Source: Chryseobacterium sp. S0630
Lineage (GTDB): Bacteria > Bacteroidota > Bacteroidia > Flavobacteriales > Weeksellaceae
Assembly: GCF_024158915.1 (NCBI RefSeq)
Contig: NZ_JAMZGF010000006.1
Location: forward strand, 62,001-126,000
Length of the DNA stretch: 64,000 nt
Reading direction: 5' to 3'
Of the stretch, positions 54,666 to 63,157 are shown one piece after another. The notes beneath the pieces were generated by a model. That model did no database searches, had not been told where the DNA came from, and saw only the letters and a program-made list of their open reading frames with translations. A program made the position numbers and the translations under genes. Each line of letters begins with the position of its first letter. The stretch's first letter is position 1.

Positions 54666-55340
54666 TCAGTCTTTGATCAAATATCCGGTTCCTTTTACTG
54701 TATGAATAATTTTCTGTTCAGTTTCATCAATCTTGTTGCGGACATAGGAAATATAAACATCCACTACATTGGTTGTATTATCAAAATCAATTCCCCATAC
54801 CTTATGCAAAATCTGGGTTCTGCTCAATACTTTATTTTTATTCTCCATCAGGAAAGTAAACAATTTGTATTCCGTAGGGGAAAATTCTATTTCCTTATCA
54901 TTCTGAGTTACTTTATGAAGATCGGTATCAATCACGATATTTCCACATGATAAATATTGATCCTCCTTTTGGTAGCTCATTTTATTTCTTCTGGTTAAAG
55001 CTTTAATCCTTGAAATCAGTTCTTCAAAGTGAAAAGGTTTTGATAAATAATCATCAGCACCCATATCAAGCATTTTGATTTTATCATCAGGACTGTTCAG
55101 GGCACTTAAAACCAAAATCGGGGTATAATTTCCTTTAAATCTGATAATCTGGGTAAGCTGCATCCCATCCAGTCCGGGAAGCATGATATCCATTAAAATA
55201 ATATCAAAATCATAGGTATGAAGAAGCTCACGTGCCTTTTCACCGGAATCTGCAAGGGTCGTATTATAGCCGGCCTCAGAAAGGCCTTTAATCAGAAAAT
55301 TGCTGATTCTTTGATCATCTTCTACCAACAAAATATTCAT
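54666..55340 (-). CDS. Response regulator, OmpR/CusR family (224 aa)
   Basis: Receiver domain (LLVEDDQRISNFL, Asp51 in IILMDIMLPG, Lys in DYLSKPFHF) and an OmpR winged helix (EIEFSPTEYKLFTFLMENKN, NVVDVYISYVRNKI, IHTVKGTGYLI). Paired with the kinase 2 nt downstream. Likely activator of the neighbouring RND operon. Confidence 0.94.
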   Translation of the reverse strand: MNILLVEDDQRISNFLIKGLSEAGYNTTLADSGEKARELLHTYDFDIILMDIMLPGLDGMQLTQIIRFKGNYTPILVLSALNSPDDKIKMLDMGADDYLSKPFHFEELISRIKALTRRNKMSYQKEDQYLSCGNIVIDTDLHKVTQNDKEIEFSPTEYKLFTFLMENKNKVLSRTQILHKVWGIDFDNTTNVVDVYISYVRNKIDETEQKIIHTVKGTGYLIKD

Positions 55341-55387
55341 AAGTCTCTGAAATTTCCCATAAATATAAGTATTCTTGTTCAGAAAGG

Positions 55388-55975
55388 AAGCCGGAGGCTG
55401 GAAGATAGAAGTAATAGAATTTTATAAAACAATTGTTTCCCAATTTATTCAACTTTAAAAAACATTGAAATTAATTAACCTGAGTTCGGGTTAAGTAAAG
55501 TAATATTGAAGGCGGGAAGCGAGAAGCGGGAAGCTGGAAGAAATAGGATGTACATAATTATTTTTAGTTATAAAATTACAGTCGCTTCACAAGTAAATAC
55601 AGAAGTTGTTTCAACTTATCAAAAAAAATTGGATATCTATAAAAACCATTAAGAAGGATTTAAGAAATAAAGTATAGTTAAGATGAATCATTCTGATTTT
55701 AAGCTTAAAGCGAAGCTCATCTTAATACTCTCAACACCTTAATACATCTTAATGTTTCAATAAACAAAAGTTTAAACAAATTGAAATTGACTCTTAAAAA
55801 AGAGAAACAGCCATTGTTGATGCTCTTCACACCTTCCTTCTTCCAGCTCCCAGCCCCCAGCTTCAAAACCATCTCAATCAGAAATTCTTATCCCGAACTC
55901 AGATTAATTAAAAAACAGTCAGTTCTTTTTTGCACAGAAGTAACTTCCAGCATCCCTCTTCCTTCTTCCAGCCTT
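55388..55975. repeat. Nested inverted repeat of about 590 bp upstream of rmuC
   Basis: Three blocks occur in order and then in reverse, inverted: A near 55388 (GGAGGCTGGAAGATAGAAG) and A' near 55960 (CTTCCTTCTTCCAGCC); B at 55473-55494 and B' at 55888-55909 (22 bp, two mismatches, core CTGAGTTCGGG); C near 55527 (GCGGGAAGCTGGAAGAA) and C' near 55832 (CCTTCTTCCAGCTCCC). No transposase. The plus-strand frame at 55781-55984 is inside the right arm and is not considered a gene. Confidence 0.7.
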
Positions 55976-55993
55976 TTTTCATAATTTTGAAAC

Positions 55994-57499
55994 ATGGAGA
56001 TGATATATTTAATTATTGGACTGATTGCCGGTGGTGTACTGGGCGCTGTGATATTATATTTTGCCTTGAAATCATCAATGGTTTCAAGAAGTTCTTATGA
56101 TACACTGAACACCTTATCCATAAAAAACCAGTCTGATCTTGAAAATTCAAACCTAAAAATTCAGGAACTTCATCAGAATATCAATAAAGAAAAAGAAGCC
56201 AATATGCTGCAGCAGGATCTGCTGGATGACCTGAAAAATGAATTTTCTAAAATATCTGCCGAATATTCATCTTTAAATCTTCAGTTTCAGGAATTGAAAC
56301 AAACCCATCAGAGACAGACTTCTCAGATAGACACTCACATTCTTGAAAAGCAGACTCTTTTTGCAAAAAACTCTGAACTTTCTGCCAAAAATGAGGGTCT
56401 TCAACAATCTCTTGACACCCAGAAAGAAGAAATCGTCAAGATTCAGGAAGATTCTAAACTTCAGTTTGAAAACCTTGCCAATAAAATTTTAGAAGAAAAA
56501 ACTGAAAAGTTTACTGCCTTAAATCAAAATAACTTAAAAAATATCCTTGAACCTTTTCAGGAGAAAATCGCGGATTTAAAAAATAAAGTCAACGAAGCCT
56601 ACGAAAAGGAAAATAAAGAACGTTTCTCTCTAGCTGAAAAAGTAAAAGAACTGGCGGAACTGAACCAGCAGATTTCCGAAGATGCCAAAAAACTGACCCG
56701 TGCCTTGAAAGGAGAAAGCAAAACCCAGGGAAACTGGGGCGAGATGATTCTGGAAAGTATTCTTGAAAAATCAGGATTGGTAAAAGGAAGAGAATATTTC
56801 CTCGAGCATGAATTGCGTGATGAAGACAATAAAGCTTTATTCTCAGAATTCTCCGGAAAGAAAATGCGTCCTGATGCCGTTGTAAAATACCCTGACGAAA
56901 GGAATGTTATTATTGATTCAAAAGTATCTCTGACTGCTTTTACAGAATTGGTAGACGAAACCGATGCAGATGTCTACGCTATAAAACTAAGCCAGCATCT
57001 TGGATCTATCAAAAACCATATTAATCAACTCAGTCAAAAAGCATATGATGATTATGGAAAATCATTGGATTTCGTGATGATGTTTATTCCCAGCGAACCG
57101 GCTTATATTGCAGCAATGCAGGCAGACCAAAACCTTTGGAACTATGCCTATGAAAGAAGAATTCTTTTGCTTAACCCAAGTAATCTGATTACTTCTCTTA
57201 AGCTGATTGCCGATCTTTGGAAACGCGAATATCAAAACCGAAATTCTATTGAAATTGCTGATCGTGGAGCCAGACTCTATGACAAATTCGTAGGTTTTGT
57301 AGAAAACCTGGAAAAAGTAGGCAGAAATCTGGATCAGGCGAAAAACGTATTCAATGATGCCTACAAACAGCTTCACACCGGAAATGACAACCTGGTGATC
57401 CAGACTCAGAAATTGAAGTCATTAGGAATAAAAAATAAAAAAGACCTGCCTCAAAGTCTTATCGACAACGGCAATCTTATTGAACCATCAGAAAGCTAA
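55994..57499 (+). CDS. rmuC: DNA recombination protein RmuC family
   Basis: An N-terminal helix (MIYLIIGLIAGGVLGAVILYF) anchors it in the membrane. A long coiled coil (about 40-215) follows, then the RmuC nuclease-like domain (about 225-450; KGESKTQGNWGEMILESILE, KMRPDAVVKYPDERNVIIDSK, DFVMMFIPSEPAY). RmuC limits inversions at short inverted repeats in E. coli. 501 aa, normal length. Followed 12 nt later by the LytTR gene. Confidence 0.93.
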   Translation: MEMIYLIIGLIAGGVLGAVILYFALKSSMVSRSSYDTLNTLSIKNQSDLENSNLKIQELHQNINKEKEANMLQQDLLDDLKNEFSKISAEYSSLNLQFQELKQTHQRQTSQIDTHILEKQTLFAKNSELSAKNEGLQQSLDTQKEEIVKIQEDSKLQFENLANKILEEKTEKFTALNQNNLKNILEPFQEKIADLKNKVNEAYEKENKERFSLAEKVKELAELNQQISEDAKKLTRALKGESKTQGNWGEMILESILEKSGLVKGREYFLEHELRDEDNKALFSEFSGKKMRPDAVVKYPDERNVIIDSKVSLTAFTELVDETDADVYAIKLSQHLGSIKNHINQLSQKAYDDYGKSLDFVMMFIPSEPAYIAAMQADQNLWNYAYERRILLLNPSNLITSLKLIADLWKREYQNRNSIEIADRGARLYDKFVGFVENLEKVGRNLDQAKNVFNDAYKQLHTGNDNLVIQTQKLKSLGIKNKKDLPQSLIDNGNLIEPSES

Positions 57500-57511
57500 A
57501 TCCCAGGTTTT

Positions 57512-58351
57512 ATGTTTTCATTTACAGCATATCCATACCCCAAATCCGAATCTTTCAAAGAAATTTTCGTTTCTTCATTGGGGGCAGGAGTTGCTGTCTA
57601 TTTGTTTCTGATTATTTTTCAGCCTTTTGGCACCGAAAACTTCCAACATCCTTACAAGTTTTTACTACTTTTCCCCTATTGCATTATTTTTGGAATGGCA
57701 TTTTTTATTGCTAATCTTATGACTTCCCGTTTCAGCAACTGGAATATTGGTGCGGAGTTTTTAAAAATAATTCTCATTCTATTCCTGAGCTCTGTTCTAT
57801 CCTATTTTTACAATTCATTATTCTTGAGCCATGTAGCACTGGATCTTGGCAATTATTTCTACATGTTCTTATATTCTCTTGCAATCGGTATTCCGGTTTC
57901 AATCATCTATATTTTATCACGGTACATCTATTTAAAGAATATTCATGAAAAGAAAGCCCTCGATATTTCTCAACATCTTCCCGTTTCAGCTTCTGAACAA
58001 CGACAAAATCTGTTAAAAATATCAGCCCAGAATACCGAGCTTATCATGAATGAAAAAGATTTTCTTTGCGTTCAGTCTATGGAAAATTACTGTACATTTT
58101 ACTTTCTAGAGAATAATAGCGTACAAAAAACATTGATCAGAATAAGTTTAGCCAGTGTTTTACAACAAATTGAAACAGATTCTGTTAAAAAATGCCATCG
58201 TTCTTATATTGTCAATCTTGGAAGGGTAAAAAATCTCAAAGGAAATGCTCAGGGTTATAAATTAATCCTTCCTGAAATCGATTTTGAAATCCCTGTTTCA
58301 AGGAGTTTCATTTCTTCAATTATTCCTCAATTGCAACAGCAGCATTCATAA
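57512..58351 (+). CDS. Membrane-bound LytTR-family transcriptional regulator (279 aa)
   Basis: Four transmembrane helices in the first 150 residues, then a LytTR DNA-binding domain (about 180-275; NEKDFLCVQSMENYCTFYFL, CHRSYIVNLGRVKNLKGNAQ, EIDFEIPVSRSF). No receiver domain is present, so the membrane part may sense directly, as in other Bacteroidota LytTR proteins. It lies 12 nt after rmuC. A direct repeat downstream could be its binding site. Confidence 0.88.
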   Translation: MFSFTAYPYPKSESFKEIFVSSLGAGVAVYLFLIIFQPFGTENFQHPYKFLLLFPYCIIFGMAFFIANLMTSRFSNWNIGAEFLKIILILFLSSVLSYFYNSLFLSHVALDLGNYFYMFLYSLAIGIPVSIIYILSRYIYLKNIHEKKALDISQHLPVSASEQRQNLLKISAQNTELIMNEKDFLCVQSMENYCTFYFLENNSVQKTLIRISLASVLQQIETDSVKKCHRSYIVNLGRVKNLKGNAQGYKLILPEIDFEIPVSRSFISSIIPQLQQQHS

Positions 58352-58353
58352 TT

Positions 58354-58382
58354 TTTGTCATTCGTCACTATTCTTTGTCATT
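58354..58382 (+). promoter_or_regulatory. Direct repeat TTTGTCATT, candidate LytTR operator
   Basis: TTTGTCATT occurs at 58354-58362 and 58374-58382, 20 bp apart (two helical turns), each followed by a TCAC. Paired 9-bp direct repeats at about this spacing are the usual LytTR target. It lies 60-90 bp upstream of the CPBP protease gene. Confidence 0.5.
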
Positions 58383-58441
58383 GATCACATTAACTTGAAA
58401 GCATTGATTTAAAGCTACATTTTTGCTCAAAATTAACAGAC

Positions 58442-59233
58442 ATGAGCAAAAATATCCGCTTCTTTTTCATCTTTATTCTAGGGTTTACAGCCTATTATTT
58501 CTTCGATTTTCTCTTTTTTAGAACCATACAGACTTTCTCAAAAGATTTGTTTCACAGTAAAGCAATAGCCCATATAATTGCTTACTCCGTGACTTTAGTC
58601 CCATTAATCGTTACGCTAAAAATTCTATTTCCAAAAAGAAACATTTCAGACCTGTTTTCATTAGATAAACCTATTTTCAAAGGTTTCACTTTAGCTCTTA
58701 TCAGTACTCTTCCTATGTTGATTGGATATGTGATTCATTTTAAAATAATCAGTAAAATAAATTTTGAAACGTTATTTATCAACACATTATCTTCAGCATT
58801 TTTTGAAGAGATTATTTTCAGAGCTTTTCTTATCGGAATACTATATCGGTTTACCAGACTCGGATTTTTATCATCTGCCTTATTAGGTTCATTGTTATTT
58901 GCACAGGTACATTTATACCAAAGTCAGAACTTAATAGAGCTTACCGAGATATTTGCCATTACATTTTTAGGATCAGTATTCTTTGCCTGGGCATATTTTG
59001 AATCGGAATACAACTTATGGACCGCAATCTTCCTTCATTTCTTTATGAATCTGTATTGGGAAATCTTTAATGTATCAGAAAACGTTTCCGGGAATCTATA
59101 TGGAAATATCTATAAATTCCTATCCATTGCCGTCCTGATCTTAGCGGTCATCTATTATAAAAGGAAAAATAAAACTCCAATGGAGGTCACATGGAAAAAG
59201 CTTTTTATCAAAACCAGAGAAGTTCAATCATAA
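58442..59233 (+). CDS. CPBP-family intramembrane metalloprotease (263 aa)
   Basis: About eight transmembrane helices. The catalytic motifs of the CPBP/Rce1 family are present: FFEEIIFRAFL (Glu122, Glu123, Arg127), LLFAQVHLY (His157) and AIFLHFFMNLYW (His199). These cleave prenylated or unknown membrane substrates; in bacteria some give bacteriocin immunity. Immediately downstream of a LytTR gene and its candidate operator. Confidence 0.9.
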   Translation: MSKNIRFFFIFILGFTAYYFFDFLFFRTIQTFSKDLFHSKAIAHIIAYSVTLVPLIVTLKILFPKRNISDLFSLDKPIFKGFTLALISTLPMLIGYVIHFKIISKINFETLFINTLSSAFFEEIIFRAFLIGILYRFTRLGFLSSALLGSLLFAQVHLYQSQNLIELTEIFAITFLGSVFFAWAYFESEYNLWTAIFLHFFMNLYWEIFNVSENVSGNLYGNIYKFLSIAVLILAVIYYKRKNKTPMEVTWKKLFIKTREVQS

Positions 59234-59253
59234 ATTTTGCATAATTTTGCAGC

Positions 59254-60021
59254 ATGTTGATAGAAAGTTTTCAAAACGATAAAATAAAAAATGTCACTAA
59301 GCTCCTTACTGACAACAGGTTTCGTAAAAAATCAAAAGTTTTTGTAGTAGAAGGCCAGCAGGAAAATGAAAGAGCCATACAGTATGATTTTGAACCGTTG
59401 GAGTTCTTTATCTCTGAAAATATCTTTAAAGGAACACTTCCCAATGGAAAAATCCATTATGTAAGTGAAAAAGTATATGAAAAAATAGCTTACAGAGGTA
59501 GTTCTGAAGGGATTATCGGAATCTACCATGCAAAAGAAAATTCACTTTCTTCATTTGTTCCTAAAAAAGATTCTACGGTAATTATTGTTGAAGGTGTAGA
59601 AAAACCAGGAAATCTTGGCGCTATTTTAAGAAGTTGTGAAGCTTTTGGAGTGGATGCTTTGATTGTTGCTGATGGGAAAACTGATTTTTACAATCCCAAT
59701 GTCATCAGATCCAGTGTTGGCTGCCTTTTTGGGATGGAAGTCTATCAGGCTGAGAATGAAGAAACCTTGGAATTCCTGCAAAAAAACAGCTTCAATATCT
59801 ACACAACGCTTATGGACGAAAGTGCTGAAGATCTTTATAAGAGAGATTTCAAGCAGCGTTCAGCAGTATTATTCGGGACGGAACATTCAGGATTGAGTGA
59901 TTTCTGGATTGGAAAAGGAAAAAACACTTTAATTCCGATGGCTGGAAGTATTGATTCTTTGAACCTGAGTAATGCGGTAGCTATTACCTGTTATGAATCT
60001 TTGAAACAGAAGAAAGGATAA
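59254..60021 (+). CDS. TrmH/SpoU-family RNA 2'-O-methyltransferase (255 aa)
   Basis: The N-terminal substrate-binding part is followed by the SpoU fold with motif 1 (GVEKPGNLGAILRSCEAFG), motif 2 (FGTEHSGLSDFW) and motif 3 (IPMAGSIDSLNLSNAVAITC), which form the knotted SAM site. It should methylate a ribose in rRNA or tRNA; the exact target cannot be read from sequence. 20 nt after the CPBP gene. Confidence 0.93.
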   Translation: MLIESFQNDKIKNVTKLLTDNRFRKKSKVFVVEGQQENERAIQYDFEPLEFFISENIFKGTLPNGKIHYVSEKVYEKIAYRGSSEGIIGIYHAKENSLSSFVPKKDSTVIIVEGVEKPGNLGAILRSCEAFGVDALIVADGKTDFYNPNVIRSSVGCLFGMEVYQAENEETLEFLQKNSFNIYTTLMDESAEDLYKRDFKQRSAVLFGTEHSGLSDFWIGKGKNTLIPMAGSIDSLNLSNAVAITCYESLKQKKG

Positions 60022-60044
60022 ATCCTATATAACTTTTTATAATA

Positions 60045-60078
60045 GAGATTGCTTCGCCTTCGGCTCGCAATGACTAAG
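60045..60078. repeat. Short interspersed repeat TTGC-loop-GCAATGAC
   Basis: AGATTGCTTCGCCTTCGGCTCGCAATGAC-like unit between convergent genes. Its GC content is above that of the surroundings, and the same wording occurs widely between genes in related genomes as far as I know. Confidence 0.5.
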
Positions 60079-60086
60079 CATAAAAA

Positions 60087-60111
60087 AACCGTTTCACTGG
60101 GTGAAACGGTT
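60087..60111. terminator. Bidirectional terminator
   Basis: AACCGTTTCAC / GTGAAACGGTT, 11-bp stem with a 3-nt loop, T tracts on both strands. Ends the Ala-rich lipoprotein gene and possibly the methyltransferase gene. Confidence 0.88.
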
Positions 60112-60137
60112 CTTTTATTGTTAAGCGTATGCTAGAA

Positions 60138-60467
60138 TTATTTCTTAGCAGCATCTTTAGCAGCATCAGCAGCTCCTTTAGCAGCATCAGCAGCTCCTTT
60201 AGCAGCGTCAGCAGCTCCTTTAGCAGCATCTTTAGCAACTTCAGCACCAGCAGCAGTAGTAGCAGCAGCAGCATCTTTAGTAGCTTCTACAGCAGTAGTT
60301 GCAGCAGAATCAACAACTTTAGCAGCTGAATCAGAAACTACAGCAGCAGAATCAGCTACAGTAGCAGCAGCAGAATCAGTTGTACCTTCAGTAGCAGTAG
60401 CTTCAGTTTTTTTACAAGCAACTAGAGAGATTGCAGCGATAGCAGCTACGAATAATGACTTTTTCAT
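60138..60467 (-). CDS. Ala-rich repeat lipoprotein (109 aa)
   Basis: Lipoprotein signal (MKKSLFVAAIAAISLVAC, Cys18). Almost everything after that is Ala with Asp, Lys, Ser and Thr. The C-terminal third consists of three perfect heptads of AAKGAAD type, encoded by a 21-bp tandem DNA repeat (about 60145-60225). Such LEA-like or Lpp-like helical sequences may form a long amphipathic helix in the periplasm. No family assigned. Divergent from the 393-aa gene. Confidence 0.8.
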   Translation of the reverse strand: MKKSLFVAAIAAISLVACKKTEATATEGTTDSAAATVADSAAVVSDSAAKVVDSAATTAVEATKDAAAATTAAGAEVAKDAAKGAADAAKGAADAAKGAADAAKDAAKK

Positions 60468-60536
60468 AATAAATTAAATTTAATTTTGTTAATATTGTTT
60501 TATAAAATTTTCTTCTGTTCTGTTATTTGAACAAGA

Positions 60537-60544
60537 CAAAGGTA
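60537..60544 (-). promoter_or_regulatory. -7 element of the Ala-rich lipoprotein
   Basis: TACCTTTG on the minus strand, 69 bp before the ATG at 60467. It mirrors the identical box of the divergent gene, 38 bp apart. Confidence 0.5.
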
Positions 60545-60558
60545 GAGCAGTTAGAAAA

Positions 60559-60590
60559 TTTGTCTATGAAAAATAATTGTAATACCTTTG
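60559..60590 (+). promoter_or_regulatory. Promoter of the 393-aa protein gene
   Basis: TTTG (60559-60562), 20 nt, TACCTTTG (60583-60590), giving a 5' leader of about 55 nt before the TTG start. Confidence 0.6.
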
Positions 60591-60650
60591 TAAAATAGTT
60601 TTACAAAAAAACATAGCTGATAATCAACAATTTAATTATTTTTTGAAAAA

Positions 60651-61832
60651 TTGACAGATTTAGATCTATTACACTTTGAACAGCTAAAAAAGGATGTTCA
60701 GGGTCAATACTTAAAAGAATATACCCCTTCGCAGGATGACATATCCAAGTGGAAGGGTATAGATATTATATATTTTCAGGAAGACCTTCGAAAAAAAGCG
60801 AAAGGTAACATCAGTGAAAAATCATTTTACACCTACTTTAAAACTTCACCGGTTACTAAACTACCAAGAATAGACATGCTCAATTTATTGAGTATTTATG
60901 CAGGTTACAACTCATGGTACGATTTCAAAAAGCAGCATCTTTTTGCGGGTGAATTACTTCAGGAAAATGAAAATTTTGACGACGAAGATCTCGATGAACT
61001 TGAAAAAACAGTTTCTGAAGCTCCAGAACTTCCAAAAATTGAATTTCAACCTAAAAAAGTTGAAATAAGGACCCCAGAAAACACTGATTTACAAAAATCA
61101 AATACTGAAAATCAACAAATTACACAAAACAAGACTACCACAAATGAAGTTGAAATTTCATCGGTTTCGCCTAAGAAAAATTTCTTCAAAAAGAATGCAT
61201 GGGCACTTGTCACTTCAGTTTTGATTACCATTACTGGTATCCTTGGATTTAAAGATGTACTTTTTTCAAAAACTTACAAATATTGCTTCATTGACAAAGA
61301 CAGAGGAGTTTCTGTAATCAATACCTTAGAAATAATGGTAGTGAAAGAAAATGAATCTCCACTGATGTACAAAATAAAACCTGGTGAATGCTTTTATTAT
61401 TCTACCAAAGATAAAAATTTAAAAATGCGAATCAGTGCTCCTTTCTACGAGCCTCTGGAAGTGAACAGAAATCTTGAAAATGCCCCGGAAGAAGAAAAAA
61501 TAGAACTAAAGCCGGATGATTATAAGATGGCTGTCTATTATTTCTCTATCAAAGATATCAAAGGAGGAAATCCCGATGAGCAGGTTGCTCTTATTAAGCA
61601 GAAGAGAAACCAGCTGGAGAACCTGATCAGTAACAATGCGGTAATCTATCAGGTATATGATAATGACACTTATGGTATAGAAAGCCTGAATAAGCAGAAA
61701 TACATCACTCTGGTAACCACACCAACGACCTCTCTGAAAAACCTGAATGTAATAGAAATGAAAAAGGATAACAAAGGTAAAATTGTATCCATCAAATTTA
61801 AAATTGCTACCACAGATGAAAAGAATAAGTAA
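60651..61832 (+). CDS. Single-pass membrane protein, unknown function (393 aa)
   Basis: No in-frame ATG lies between the upstream stop at 60633 and codon 80, so the gene probably starts at TTG 60651. The N-terminal 100 residues (LHFEQLKKDVQGQYLKEY, FYTYFKTSPVTKLPRIDMLN) look cytoplasmic and helical. An acidic linker, one transmembrane helix (about 181-203; AWALVTSVLITITGILGF) and a 190-residue outer domain follow. The architecture suits a signal-transducing or anchoring protein. The downstream lipoprotein gene overlaps it by 17 nt, so the two are an operon. Confidence 0.72.
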   Translation: MTDLDLLHFEQLKKDVQGQYLKEYTPSQDDISKWKGIDIIYFQEDLRKKAKGNISEKSFYTYFKTSPVTKLPRIDMLNLLSIYAGYNSWYDFKKQHLFAGELLQENENFDDEDLDELEKTVSEAPELPKIEFQPKKVEIRTPENTDLQKSNTENQQITQNKTTTNEVEISSVSPKKNFFKKNAWALVTSVLITITGILGFKDVLFSKTYKYCFIDKDRGVSVINTLEIMVVKENESPLMYKIKPGECFYYSTKDKNLKMRISAPFYEPLEVNRNLENAPEEEKIELKPDDYKMAVYYFSIKDIKGGNPDEQVALIKQKRNQLENLISNNAVIYQVYDNDTYGIESLNKQKYITLVTTPTTSLKNLNVIEMKKDNKGKIVSIKFKIATTDEKNK

Positions 61833-62397
61833 TTTTTTAATTTTCACCGTGCTTCTGACGTTATTTATTGCCTGTAATAATAAGACCTCAGAGGTGAGCG
61901 ACCTCGATAAACTACGAAACAGCAACAATGAAAAAAGCTATCCTGCCGTACAGATGGATAGTATGCAGGCGATTAATTCCATCACCAAACAGAAAGTTCA
62001 GGAGCTTCTTGATCTGTCTACCTTATATCTTAGCGGAAACAGAAATACAGAAATAGATACCGTGATTTATTCACAAATGGAAAGTTATTTCCACAAACCG
62101 GACTCTCTTACCTTCAAAACATTGCTGAAAGAGCTTGACAGCATGAAAGCAAAAACAGCCAAGGTGAGCAATCTGAATGTTTATAAAGAGTTTTATAAAA
62201 AGGATACATTAGACTATGCCAAGTTCAATGTAGAATACTTTGACAATAAAAATAAGTCGCTGGGAAGCTTTGAAAAGAATGCACAGTATATCCTGCTTTC
62301 TACTTCCAAGCTTAAAAAGGAATTTAAATTTTACTTTTTGGATTTTTATTCCAAACCGCTTAAGAAAGACAGTACTTCAGTAGGAGTAACCAAATAG
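61816..62397 (+). CDS. Lipoprotein, unknown function (193 aa)
   Basis: The start at 61816 gives a lipoprotein signal (MKRISNFLIFTVLLTLFIAC, Cys20); a longer in-frame start at 61783 would lie inside the upstream gene and lack a signal. The mature part is helical and Lys/Asp/Ser-rich. It overlaps the upstream 393-aa gene by 17 nt and the convergent 5-formyl-THF cyclo-ligase gene by 52 nt. Possibly a partner of the membrane protein. Confidence 0.72.
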   Translation: MKRISNFLIFTVLLTLFIACNNKTSEVSDLDKLRNSNNEKSYPAVQMDSMQAINSITKQKVQELLDLSTLYLSGNRNTEIDTVIYSQMESYFHKPDSLTFKTLLKELDSMKAKTAKVSNLNVYKEFYKKDTLDYAKFNVEYFDNKNKSLGSFEKNAQYILLSTSKLKKEFKFYFLDFYSKPLKKDSTSVGVTK

Positions 62398-62921
62398 TCA
62401 AGGGGAACATCATTTTCCCAGACATCATCCACATATTCATCGGGGTCAAAGTAATTGACTCCGATTTTTTTTGTCTCTTCAGATATATTTTGAAACAAGC
62501 CATCATAAAATCCTTTGCCGTACCCTACCCGATTTCCTTTTTGATCACAGTATAAAAGAGGTGTAATCACATAATCAAATGCATTTTCACCAGAATCTTC
62601 ATTGGAAACAGGTTCTGAAATCCCCCAGCTGTTGGTTTCAAAAAGAGTGTCTTCAGAAATTTCGATATTAATAAGTTTATCACCCACAATTTTAGGCACA
62701 TAAACACGGATATTCTGTGCTAAAAAGTATTGAATGAAGATTTGGGTATCAATTTCTTTTCTTGCCGGAATCGGGATGAAAACGTGCACTTTCTCAGATT
62801 CTTCCGGACGGAAATACCGGATGAAATTCTCAAAAATCTTTTGAGATAACTGGAAGGCCTCATCGGTAGACAAGGCCTTTCTTTTTTGAGTATATTTTTT
62901 TCTAAGCTCAGCTTTCAGCAT
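62346..62921 (-). CDS. 5-formyltetrahydrofolate cyclo-ligase (191 aa)
   Basis: N-terminal basic LRKKYTQKRKALS, the conserved RKEIDTQ region and the ATP/folate-site motif KGNRVGYGKGFYDG. The family converts 5-formyl-THF to 5,10-methenyl-THF with ATP. Tail-to-tail overlap of 52 nt with the lipoprotein gene. The ferredoxin gene lies 5 nt upstream on the same strand. Confidence 0.93.
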   Translation of the reverse strand: MLKAELRKKYTQKRKALSTDEAFQLSQKIFENFIRYFRPEESEKVHVFIPIPARKEIDTQIFIQYFLAQNIRVYVPKIVGDKLINIEISEDTLFETNSWGISEPVSNEDSGENAFDYVITPLLYCDQKGNRVGYGKGFYDGLFQNISEETKKIGVNYFDPDEYVDDVWENDVPLDYLVTPTEVLSFLSGLE

Positions 62922-62926
62922 AATGA

Positions 62927-63157
62927 TTATGTGATTCTTACAGAAATAATTTTCACAGGACAGGCGTTGGCCGCTCTCTCCAAATATTCAACCGCTTCCA
63001 GGTCCTGTGTTTTTAACGTGTAGAAGCCTTTTTTATCAATGGTCTTAAGCAATACTGATTTACCATCTTTTTTAGACATTCTAAAATATTCGGGAGCGAA
63101 TTCTACACAGTAATTACACCCAATACATTTATCTCTTTGAAGTGTAGCAATGACCAT
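62927..63157 (-). CDS. Ferredoxin, single [4Fe-4S] type (76 aa)
   Basis: Cluster ligands CIGCNYC near the N-terminus and CP near the C-terminus (ANACPVKII); four Cys in all, so one [4Fe-4S] cluster. Small cytoplasmic electron carrier. It sits between the U32 peptidase gene (1-nt overlap) and the cyclo-ligase gene (5-nt gap), likely one operon. It may serve the U32 protein. Confidence 0.9.
   Translation of the reverse strand: MVIATLQRDKCIGCNYCVEFAPEYFRMSKKDGKSVLLKTIDKKGFYTLKTQDLEAVEYLERAANACPVKIISVRIT

Noticed and set aside
55781..55984. 67-aa plus-strand frame upstream of rmuC
   Set aside because: Lies entirely in the right arm of the inverted repeat; low-complexity Ser/Pro/Phe sequence.
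60145..60230. Regular 21-bp repeats considered as a CRISPR-like array
   Set aside because: The units are adjacent without unique spacers and encode a protein heptad.
60129..60329. Ser-rich frame opposite the Ala-rich lipoprotein
   Set aside because: An antisense shadow of the GCA/GCT repeat codons; the lipoprotein has a proper signal and promoter.
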